Shown one piece after another: positions 15,199 to 23,115 of a DNA stretch of 64,000 bases. Source of the DNA: UBA4416 sp040389965 (lineage in GTDB: Bacteria; Bacteroidota; Bacteroidia; B-17B0; Aurantibacillaceae); the NCBI GenBank assembly GCA_040389965.1, contig JAZJZF010000040.1, positions 32,115 to 96,114 on the forward strand. The letters are read 5' to 3'. The notes under the pieces were generated by a model. The model had not been told where the DNA came from, searched no databases, and worked only from the letters and a program-made list of their open reading frames with translations. Position 1 is the stretch's first letter. Every line of letters starts with the position of its first letter. A program made the position numbers and the translations under genes.

Positions 15199-16227
15199 AT
15201 GAAAAACCTGTATTTCATGTTTGTGGTATTATGTAGTGTAGTTTATTCGTGTGTGCGTCCTCCACGTTCATTCATGCATACGGCACAACCTCTTCCTCCT
15301 GATTATGAGCAACGCAAATACTGGGCGGCTTTGCCTGATAAAAAAGACAGCGCTGATTTTGAAATGCCGTATTATGGTATAATAGACGGTCAGCAAAATG
15401 CAAAAGCGGATGTGTTTTTTATACCTCCAACTAATTATATTGAGGGAAGGCACTGGAACGTGAGCTTAGATGATTCTGCAGCCAATGCCGTAACAGATAA
15501 TGTAGGCTGTAAACTGTTGGCCAGCGCTTATAACGGAAGCTGCAAAGTATACGTACCCCGTTACCGTACAGCTATTTTGTATTCCTATTTTGCAAGCGGT
15601 AAAAATGCAAAGCTTTCTTTTGGTCTGGCTTATAAAGATGTAGAAGCTGCCTTTTTATATTATATGAAGCATTATAATAAAGGTCGTCCTATTGTAATAG
15701 CGGCTCATAGCCAGGGAACAGATTATGCGATTACTCTCGTAAAACGATTTTTTGATAAGGATACTGCATTAAAGCAGCAGCTTGTAGCAGCTTATCTTAT
15801 TGGACGACCCATTTATGATACGACGTTTAAAGTAATTCAGCCATTATATTCTGCAGAACAAACAGGAGGCTTTGTTGTTTGGAACAGTGTTTCCTATCAC
15901 ACCAATACCTTTTACACTAAACCTGTTGGTAAAATAATAGGCGTGAATCCTTTAAGCTGGAAAAGTGATACGGTATATGTACCTGCAACTTTTAATAAAG
16001 GTGGGTTACCGTTTACGGCAAACAGAATTGATACGGCAGTGGTGGACGCCAAACTTGCTCCTTCCGGTTTTTTATGGGTAAACAGTCCTTCTTCTAAATC
16101 TGCGGAAGAATACCCCGGACTCAATAGTTTTTATTACCATAAAGATGATTATGCGTTTTATTACATGAATATCCGGGCAAATGTAGAACAACGGATAAAC
16201 GCCTATATTAAAAAGCATAAGAAATAA
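15199..16227 (+). CDS. DUF3089 alpha/beta-hydrolase-like lipoprotein
   Basis: A 342-residue exported lipoprotein (signal ending VVYSC, Cys18) of the DUF3089 family, which has an alpha/beta-hydrolase fold. The nucleophile elbow is clear: PIVIAAHSQGTDYA with Ser at about 174. Other family features are ADVFFIPPTNY, VYVPRYRTA and LAYKDVEAAFLYYM. The function is unknown; the fold suggests an esterase or lipase. It is divergent from the 13685 gene and convergent with the phospholipase D gene, 46 bases away. Confidence 0.82.
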   Translation: MKNLYFMFVVLCSVVYSCVRPPRSFMHTAQPLPPDYEQRKYWAALPDKKDSADFEMPYYGIIDGQQNAKADVFFIPPTNYIEGRHWNVSLDDSAANAVTDNVGCKLLASAYNGSCKVYVPRYRTAILYSYFASGKNAKLSFGLAYKDVEAAFLYYMKHYNKGRPIVIAAHSQGTDYAITLVKRFFDKDTALKQQLVAAYLIGRPIYDTTFKVIQPLYSAEQTGGFVVWNSVSYHTNTFYTKPVGKIIGVNPLSWKSDTVYVPATFNKGGLPFTANRIDTAVVDAKLAPSGFLWVNSPSSKSAEEYPGLNSFYYHKDDYAFYYMNIRANVEQRINAYIKKHKK

Positions 16228-16273
16228 AACAAATTGCTTTTCTACCAGAAGCTAATGGAAATATTCAGATCAG

Positions 16274-17833
16274 TTATAAAATTGCTTTCGGCATTATTTT
16301 CCGTGTCCATGTTTTGGCTTGTTTTTCTTTACCGGCAAAGGCATCCGGGTTTGCTGTAAGGGTTGTATGCCAGGAGTTTTCAGGTTTAAATTCTATTTCC
16401 ATACCTTTTAAAACTCCTGCAGCCACTTTTTGCGAGTGCATGATGGCAATACATTCTGTATTTAAATTAGCGCTTCTTGGGTCAAGGTTAAACGTTCCGA
16501 TAACTGTAATATTTCCGTCAATCACCATCGACTTGGCATGTAGTCCAAAAATAGGGGCGTAGTTCAATTTTTTTTGCAAAGCGCCCGTCATAATTTTATA
16601 GCGGTCTGCAGCATCAGGTCTGAACTCGTATATTTCAATACCGGTTTCCAGTAATTTTTTGCGGCATTTTTGGTAGCCTGCAAATGCTTCCAGATTATCG
16701 GTAGAAGCAAGGCTGTTGGTAAGGATCCGTATTTTCACGCCGCGTTTTACAGCTTCTTTGAATAAGGTTTCACCCTGCTCGGTAGTAATTAAATAAGGAG
16801 ATTGAATGTCGATAGATGTTTTTGCCTGTTTCACAAGATCTATCAGTGCAGAGGTAGAAATACCGCCTCCAACAAATGCTTTTTTGCGATCGTATTTGCC
16901 TGGCATATCCGAAATAAAGGAAACACTGTCTAACCATACCAGGTCACCGGAAGCTTGTATAGCCTTAAATGCCGAAGGAAGGTTTTTTATTTTTTCTCTT
17001 ACCTGAGGCCAGAAATTATCGGGATTACAGGCATACTGGTGGAGCCTTTCATATTTATCTGTTGCCTTAAAATCGTTTCCTGCTTCTTCTACAATATTGG
17101 TAACAGGTACGCTTAAGGTATCATTCCAAAATTCTTCGAAAGATTTTTCCACTGTTCCCGAAACTTTTCCCATTAACAGTACATCACGGTCTCTGAAATT
17201 ATACTCGTGGTCGTAATCAAAATATTCATCGGCAATATTACGCCCGCCTGTAATAGAAATTTTACCATCTACTGTAAATGTTTTGTTGTGCATGCGTTGG
17301 TTGGCATTCACAAAATCGTATTTGAATTTGCTTAATTTCTGTACAATATTTTTACCAAGGTTAACACCCGGATTATAGATCTTAATAGAAATATTTTCGT
17401 GCGAATCCATCGTTAAGATGTCATGCGCTCCGGCTTCTACCATCATATCATCTATTAAAATACGCACCTTTACGCCTCTGTCTGCTGCACGTACCAGGTA
17501 ATCGCAGGCAATAAGTCCTACATTGTCGGTAGAGAAAATAAAATATTGTATGTCGATGGTTTTTTCGGCATACTCACTCAACCAGGCACGTGTTACCATT
17601 GATCCATCACCATCTTCTAAAACATAAACGCCTGTTTTCGTTTTCATTAATTCTGCTATAGGTTCCAGTTCTTTTGAAAGGGTGGTAGAATCATTGCGGT
17701 GGATGCTGGCACAGAAATCTTTTTCGGCAACAGGGATTTCCAATGAATCGGAGCAGGCGGTAAAAAGAACACTACTCCATAACAAGCACAGATTTAAAGA
17801 TCCGGCAAGGGCTTTGAATTGAATTGGTTTCAT
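16274..17833 (-). CDS. ClsC-like phospholipase D family lipoprotein (cardiolipin synthase type)
   Basis: A 519-residue protein with two HKD motifs: HNKTFTVDG...GGRN at about 182 and HAKSMVIDG...GTFN at about 432, the arrangement of E. coli ClsC, which makes cardiolipin from phosphatidylglycerol and phosphatidylethanolamine. Sequence around the motifs (SITGGRNIADEYFDY, TFNLDPRSANLNTE) fits ClsC better than nucleases or ClsA. A signal peptide with a lipobox-like SVLFTAC (Cys27) suggests a membrane-anchored lipoprotein, unlike ClsC itself. The exact substrate is an inference. Confidence 0.8.
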   Translation of the reverse strand: MKPIQFKALAGSLNLCLLWSSVLFTACSDSLEIPVAEKDFCASIHRNDSTTLSKELEPIAELMKTKTGVYVLEDGDGSMVTRAWLSEYAEKTIDIQYFIFSTDNVGLIACDYLVRAADRGVKVRILIDDMMVEAGAHDILTMDSHENISIKIYNPGVNLGKNIVQKLSKFKYDFVNANQRMHNKTFTVDGKISITGGRNIADEYFDYDHEYNFRDRDVLLMGKVSGTVEKSFEEFWNDTLSVPVTNIVEEAGNDFKATDKYERLHQYACNPDNFWPQVREKIKNLPSAFKAIQASGDLVWLDSVSFISDMPGKYDRKKAFVGGGISTSALIDLVKQAKTSIDIQSPYLITTEQGETLFKEAVKRGVKIRILTNSLASTDNLEAFAGYQKCRKKLLETGIEIYEFRPDAADRYKIMTGALQKKLNYAPIFGLHAKSMVIDGNITVIGTFNLDPRSANLNTECIAIMHSQKVAAGVLKGMEIEFKPENSWHTTLTANPDAFAGKEKQAKTWTRKIMPKAIL

Positions 17834-17910
17834 TGAATGAATTTACATTTTAAACATCAATGATAGCATTATTTTAACGAAAACAGAAGCGGAACGGATG
17901 CTTTTATGGC

Positions 17911-18420
17911 CTAAATTTTAAAGCCAATGATGCTCACATCGTCTACCTGTTCCAGTTCTCCTCTCCAGCTATTAAAGCTCTCGTTAAGCGCGCTTTTTTG
18001 CTGTTGAAGGGGTAAGAGATGAACACTCTCGATAAGAGATTTGAAGGCTGCTGTTTTATATTTTTTACCTGCTTCGCCACCAAACTGATCAGAGTAACCA
18101 TCGCTAAACATGTAAAATGTTTCGTTGTTATAGAGAGAAACGGTGTGTGTCGTAAAAGGCACTGGATTCTCGCAAAAGCCAATATGCTGTTTAGTACCTT
18201 TTAAGATTTGTAATGCGCCGTTTTGAATGTACCACAAGGGGTTATTTGCACCGGCCCATTGAAACTGTTTATTTTTAAGATCAATGGTAATGATAGAAAT
18301 ATCCATACCATCGCGAATTTGGTCGTTGCCGGTATTAAATACTTCTGAGATCAGTTCTCTGCATTTATCTAAAATTAAACCGGGATCGGTTAAATTAAAT
18401 TCGTTGATTACGCGGCTTAA
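17911..18420 (-). pseudogene. C-terminal part of the PAS-GAF-SpoIIE phosphatase, cut off by an in-frame stop
   Basis: Reading on in the same frame past the TAA at 18423-18421 gives LSRVINEFNLTDPGLILDKC and then RDGMDISIITIDLKN, AGANNPLWYIQNG, MFSDGYSDQFGGE and a stop at 17911: the second half of a SpoIIE (PP2C-type serine phosphatase) domain with its metal-binding DG residues. An internal ATG at 18306 could start a separate 131-residue piece, but that would lack half the active site. No bases are missing and the frame is unchanged, so this is a nonsense change or a base error. Confidence 0.75.
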
Positions 18421-19653
18421 TTAATTATAACAAATAAGAGATACAAGCGACCCCGGTACACCATGACCTGTACAATCGGCGCAGGCTATAATTAATTTGT
18501 CGTTTTTTGAAGCAAACCAATAAAAATCGCCCGATACAATATCTTTTGGCTGATATATAATAAAATGCTCAATGTTGCTATCCGTAAGCGTTTCAGAAGA
18601 AGGTAGAATGACATTTTGTATGCGGCGGGCGTAGTTTATGGAATCAATGATCTCCTTATTTTTTATTTCAAGTTCTACTGTTCTTTCTTCAACCAGCTTA
18701 TTTAAATTTTGATTGATGTATTCCAGCTGGCGTTTATAATTGTTTTGTTCGCTTAAAGAGAACGTGTATGAATATATTTCGGCAACGTTCACCATGAACT
18801 GAATTTCGTTGCTTTCAAAGGTTCTTATGATTCCGATGTTTTCGCTGCAAAGGACGCCAATTATTTTATCGTTATGATAGATGGGAACATCTACAATTGT
18901 TTTTATGTTGAGTGGTCTTAAATAAGTTTCTGTAAAGCAAGCAGTAGCTTCGTGTTGTTCGGCATCAAATGCTTTTATGATGGGGTCTCTTTCCAGATAC
19001 GTGAAATAAGAAGTAAAGTCTTTCTTTGATAGTACAACTCCATGGCTAAACGAAGCAGTTTCTTTTTCGTATAACTGATCGCAAAGAATAGAGCTTCTGT
19101 CTTCATTAAAGGTCCAGATACTTACCCTTCCAATATTTAGTGTTTCAGACAAAGCCCCTGTGATAGTTTGCGACGCTTCGGTAATATTCCCGGAATGTAT
19201 GGAGTGATCGTCGTTAAGGACTAATAAGGTATTGGTTATTTTTTCCTGCTTAATATGTTTTTCTTTTTCGGCAGTAATATCAATGTAAATTCCAAAAAGA
19301 TTTGCCATTTCGCCCTGCTTTTCAATGGTTGCTTTTAGCTTGATCCATTTCATATTTCCTTTCGGAGTATGGATCTCTATTTCCATTTCGATAGAACTTT
19401 GAGTAGCAATTATTTTGTAAAAATCACGCTTAAATATTTTTAGCGATTCGGGTGTGAGCGTTGTTTGAAGAAGCTTGTGGGTTCTGGTATATTCAATTTC
19501 CACATCAAACAGATCGGCATAATTTTCACTGATAAAAAGATAATGTTCTTCTTTTTTTATAAGATCAACTTCAAGGTAAAATAAAATGCCGGGAGAGCTT
19601 TTAATGATCCTGTTAAAAACGTCTACATTACTGCTATTTATACTACTTAACAT
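18421..19653 (-). CDS. PAS-GAF-SpoIIE sensor phosphatase, N-terminal part (truncated by TAA)
   Basis: A 410-residue product that should be the first 70% of a sensor phosphatase of about 580 residues. A PAS domain spans about 10-130 (ending GIYIDITAEKEKHIK), a GAF domain about 150-305, a coiled coil about 308-345 (LEYINQNLNKLVEERTVELE), then the start of a SpoIIE/PP2C domain (SGDFYWFASKND, ADCTGHGVPGSLVSLICYN). The chain stops where relatives continue with ALxR. Such proteins dephosphorylate anti-sigma antagonists or similar partners. The stop sits in a TTAATTAATTA run, a place prone to slippage. Whether the truncated protein is functional is doubtful. Confidence 0.75.
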   Translation of the reverse strand: MLSSINSSNVDVFNRIIKSSPGILFYLEVDLIKKEEHYLFISENYADLFDVEIEYTRTHKLLQTTLTPESLKIFKRDFYKIIATQSSIEMEIEIHTPKGNMKWIKLKATIEKQGEMANLFGIYIDITAEKEKHIKQEKITNTLLVLNDDHSIHSGNITEASQTITGALSETLNIGRVSIWTFNEDRSSILCDQLYEKETASFSHGVVLSKKDFTSYFTYLERDPIIKAFDAEQHEATACFTETYLRPLNIKTIVDVPIYHNDKIIGVLCSENIGIIRTFESNEIQFMVNVAEIYSYTFSLSEQNNYKRQLEYINQNLNKLVEERTVELEIKNKEIIDSINYARRIQNVILPSSETLTDSNIEHFIIYQPKDIVSGDFYWFASKNDKLIIACADCTGHGVPGSLVSLICYN

Positions 19654-20060
19654 GTCTGTTAATTTTAAATCAGGCCTGAATATATAGGCTCTAATTCAAA
19701 TGTACCAATAAAAAAAATAAATGTAAGTACGTAATTTTACGTGCTTTAAAAAGTAAGCTACAAACAAGGATATTTAATCTGCCAATGCTTTAAAATAATC
19801 GATTATTAAAATGAGAAAATGTGTGCTTTGTTTTTCTTTATGGCTTTTATAAAGGAATTAGAGGGATTTTTCTTAAAAAATAAAATCGAAATAATAATTC
19901 TGTACCTCTTTTATTTGTCTGTTTTTCTTTAGTGGAAGAGAATAAAAAAGAATGTTTTTTGTGCAATAAAAATACTACATAAACGTAAATTGGTATTAAT
20001 GTCAAAATGCAAAATACTGACGTTGTAAAGCAATTTTAAAGGCCTATAGTAAAACTACCC

Positions 20061-20078
20061 ACGTATAATTACGTGCAT
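20061..20078 (+). promoter_or_regulatory. Repeated intergenic palindrome ACGTATAATTACGT (copy 1)
   Basis: ACGTA-TAAT-TACGT followed by GCATG. A near copy, GCGTATAATTACGTACATG, lies at 32246-32264. Both sit just under 400 bases before the start of a large T9SS-secreted protein (403 and 385). A looser copy, ACGTAATTTTACGT, lies at 19729-19742. This may be a shared regulator site; the function is inferred only from repetition and placement. Confidence 0.35.
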
Positions 20079-20380
20079 GCTAATTAGTTGTAAATTAGTT
20101 TACATGGCATTCAATGTTTATGCCTGATAATTGCTATCCCTCTTCTCCCCTTTAAATACAAAGGTTTCAGAAGCTAATGAAAATTAGGAGTCCAATTGTG
20201 GCAGATGCCGCAAAGCGTAGTATGTAAATTTTTTGTGGTACTCATTGTTACTTTTCGTGATTGTTTTTTTGCCTATTGATACTTTTTATTTAAGCCGGTG
20301 TTGAAAATACGTTGCAAAAATTCAGTAAAGCATAAAACAAAGTATGCATACTCCCGCACAATTCCTTTACTAACGGCCTA

Positions 20381-20388
20381 TACATTTG
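20381..20388 (+). promoter_or_regulatory. -7 element of the 20464 gene
   Basis: TACATTTG, a perfect TAnnTTTG -7 element 76 bases before the ATG, inside a small palindrome ATACA-TTTG-TGTAT. No TTTG lies 19-21 bases upstream, so it may need an activator. Confidence 0.4.
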
Positions 20389-20463
20389 TGTATGTTCTTT
20401 TGGCCAAAAAATAACATGTCTCCACTAAATTAAATAAACACTAATTCATTTAAAACTAAAACC

Positions 20464-22659
20464 ATGAAAAAACTATTAAAAACTTTAATGTATGGAAGTT
20501 TATTTGCATTGCCATATGGAGCAAGTGCACAAACTTTTAATGAGAACTTTGGCTCAGTTGGCGGAACAACCGCTATAGGCACAGCATCTGTTGGCTTTGC
20601 TAACACAGGCTTTATTTATTCAGGAACTGCTGACGTTAGAAATACAAGTCCTTCTACCGGTTATACAGGCGCATCCGGTAATGCAAACATTTTTATCACA
20701 AACACTGTTGGGAAATTTTTCCAGATAGAAGGAATTAACACTACTACTCTTTCTTCTACAGGACTTTCTTTTGGTATTTCTAAAAGTGTAAATGCGAGTA
20801 ATGGTTCTGATCTTGCAGTTGAAACCAGTACAGATGGTATTAACTACACGGCAATGCCTTTTGCTGCTTTACCTACGGGCACAGGTACATCTCACTGGTA
20901 CCTTCGCACGGGAACAGGAACTGTTCCTTCTGCAACTAACCTGCGCATACGTTTTAAAAATAACGGTACAGCTACTCAATATCGTATAGACGATGTTCAA
21001 TTAGGTGGAACTGCAGTATGTACAGCAAGTATAACTGTAGGTGGTGCTACTACATTTTGCAGTGGCGGAAATGTTCTGCTTACTGCTAGTTCAGGTACAG
21101 CATACCTTTGGTCAAATGGTGCTACTACACAAACTATTTCAGCAAACCAATCTGCTACATATAATGTAACAGTTACTGCTGCAGGTGGTTGTACAGCTGT
21201 ATCAGATGCCGTAAGAGTTTTAGTTTATCCTTCTCCAAGTGTGAGTGCTTCTGCAACTCAGATCTGTGGAAGCGGCAATTCTACAATTACAGCAAGAACT
21301 AATGCAACAGATTTATTCTTTTCAGAATATGTTGAAGAAGCAACCGGTAACGAAAAATATATTGAGATCTTTAACGGAACAGGTGCTCCGGTAAATTTAT
21401 CAGGTTATATTTATAAAGCGTTTCATAACGGTGCATCAACACCTACATTTGTTGATACACTTACAGGTACTCTTGATAACGATTCAGTGTTAGTACTTAA
21501 ACACCTTTTAGCAACTTCATATACTGGTGGTACAGCTACAGCTGCCGTAGCACATAATGGAAATGATGCGCTTGCGCTTTACAAAATTTCAACAGCATCT
21601 TATGTTGATGTTTTTGGTGTAATAGGTGTAGATCCTATCACTCACTGGACAGGAACCGGTGGATATGCTACAGATGACCACACATTACGCAGAAAAGCTT
21701 CTGTATATTCAGGAATTACTGTTAATCCTGCTTTATTAGGCCAAAGTGGATTCTCTACTTTAGTATCTGAGTGGGATTTATTTGCAAATGCTACTTTATC
21801 AGGACTTGGTTCTCATACAATGGACGGAACTTATTCATGGTCAGCAGGTACTACTCCTTCAACAGGAAAAGTAGTTACTGCAAACCCATCTGTTAATACA
21901 ATTTATACTGTAAACGGAAATTATGATGTAAGTGGTTGTTCAGCAACAGGAACAGTTCAGGTAAATGTATTTGGTGCAGTAGCTTTAGTAATTGATAACG
22001 GAGATTTACCTGTTATTACTTTATGCTATGGCCCGCAATGTGTAAATTTAACGGCACTTCCTTCAGGTGGAACAGCGCCTTATACTTATGCATGGAGCAC
22101 AGGTAGTTTAACTGATGTAGCTACTGTATGCCCTACAGTTACTTCTGTATATACTGTAACAGCTACTGATGCAAACGGATGCAGTGTTACAGAAACTTCA
22201 GGAATAGATGTAATCAATGCTTGCTGCGAAGGTACTAACGTAATTGTATGTACCGGAACTGTAACATCTTGCGTAGATTCATCAGCTGTAGAAGGAATGA
22301 TTGGAACAGGAAGCACTGTTGGCCCATGTGTAGGTGCAAGAATGGCAACTAAAAATGCGGATATTACAGCTAAAAATAATATGGCTGAAGTAAATGTATA
22401 TCCAAATCCATTTACTGAAACTGCTATATTTGAAGTAAAATTAATCAATGATAGCAATGTGAAAATTGAGATCATGGATATTACCGGTAAAAAAATAGCT
22501 GAAGTTAACAATTCTGCTTTATCTGCAGGAGCTTATAAATTTAACTGGAATGGAAAAAACACTTCAGGAACAAATGTAGTAAGCGGACTTTATTTTTGCA
22601 GAATTACAACAGGTGATGCTGTTCAAACGGTTAAAATCCAAAAATTGTCAGACAGATAA
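20464..22659 (+). CDS. T9SS-secreted protein with lamin-tail and Ig-like domains
   Basis: A 731-residue secreted surface protein. A signal peptide ends ASAQ near 23. Residues 25-180 are a jelly-roll-like domain (FFQIEGINTTTLSSTGLSFG, YRIDDVQLGG). An Ig-like repeat (185-255, AYLWSNGATTQTISANQ) is followed by a lamin-tail domain (about 280-440, FFSEYVEEATGNEKYIEIFN), another Ig-like repeat (510-590) and a type A T9SS sorting domain (about 645-731: NVYPNPFTETAIFEV, IMDITGKKIAEV, GLYFCRITTG). Lamin-tail domains often occur in extracellular nucleases and adhesins, but no catalytic domain is visible. It heads the surface-protein cluster and has its own terminator. Confidence 0.8.
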   Translation: MKKLLKTLMYGSLFALPYGASAQTFNENFGSVGGTTAIGTASVGFANTGFIYSGTADVRNTSPSTGYTGASGNANIFITNTVGKFFQIEGINTTTLSSTGLSFGISKSVNASNGSDLAVETSTDGINYTAMPFAALPTGTGTSHWYLRTGTGTVPSATNLRIRFKNNGTATQYRIDDVQLGGTAVCTASITVGGATTFCSGGNVLLTASSGTAYLWSNGATTQTISANQSATYNVTVTAAGGCTAVSDAVRVLVYPSPSVSASATQICGSGNSTITARTNATDLFFSEYVEEATGNEKYIEIFNGTGAPVNLSGYIYKAFHNGASTPTFVDTLTGTLDNDSVLVLKHLLATSYTGGTATAAVAHNGNDALALYKISTASYVDVFGVIGVDPITHWTGTGGYATDDHTLRRKASVYSGITVNPALLGQSGFSTLVSEWDLFANATLSGLGSHTMDGTYSWSAGTTPSTGKVVTANPSVNTIYTVNGNYDVSGCSATGTVQVNVFGAVALVIDNGDLPVITLCYGPQCVNLTALPSGGTAPYTYAWSTGSLTDVATVCPTVTSVYTVTATDANGCSVTETSGIDVINACCEGTNVIVCTGTVTSCVDSSAVEGMIGTGSTVGPCVGARMATKNADITAKNNMAEVNVYPNPFTETAIFEVKLINDSNVKIEIMDITGKKIAEVNNSALSAGAYKFNWNGKNTSGTNVVSGLYFCRITTGDAVQTVKIQKLSDR

Positions 22660-22690
22660 GAACACGTATTACATTAAAATTTCACACTAA

Positions 22691-22727
22691 GAAAAAGCTG
22701 CCTCCTATTGGGGCGGCTTTTTTTTTA
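22691..22727 (+). terminator. Rho-independent terminator
   Basis: AAGCTGCC (22695-22702) pairs with GGCGGCTT (22712-22719) with one G-T pair, followed by nine T. Ends the 20464 transcript. Confidence 0.8.
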
Positions 22728-23115
22728 TTTATAATATGGAAGAATGTTTATTATAATATGTTATATAACAGATATAGACAGGTATAAAAAATGTAAAGTT
22801 TAAGTAACCATTTTGTAGAATTAATTCTCAATTACTTAATTTTTTTATAACATATACTAGTTATTGTGACCTTAATTTTGCGTGCAAGATTGCAATGTTA
22901 TTATCTGTTTTTTAATATTGAAAGTGAAAATCCTACAGGATAGTCTTATCCGAAACCACTGATCAGTTTTTATTTAATTTATTTTCTGCATAGCCAACAT
23001 CGCTTTGCTGAATACTATTTTGGAACAGGTAATTGCCTTTAAGGTTATTGAAATCACTGCTTAACCGATCGAATGCGATCAATTGATTTAATTATAAAAT
23101 ACTAAAACCTAAAAA
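22728..23115. other. Intergenic leader of the SprB/Ig-repeat adhesin gene
   Basis: No gene seen. TAATTTTG at 22873-22880 is a perfect -7 element, which would give the 23116 gene a long untranslated leader of about 230 bases. The -33 element is not recognisable. The -7 element runs into GCGTGCAAG, reminiscent of the ACGTGCATG following the repeated palindrome at 20061. Confidence 0.4.

Larger units (their letters stand above)
19654..20463. other. Long intergenic region before the surface-protein cluster
   Basis: An 810-base, AT-rich stretch with no convincing gene. It holds two copies of an ACGTA-type palindrome (19728-19744 and 20061-20078, see those entries), a 14-base palindrome AATAATCGATTATT at 19794-19807 and a -7 element at 20381. 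It separates the minus-strand sensor gene from the first plus-strand adhesin gene, so both promoters lie here. Confidence 0.6.
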
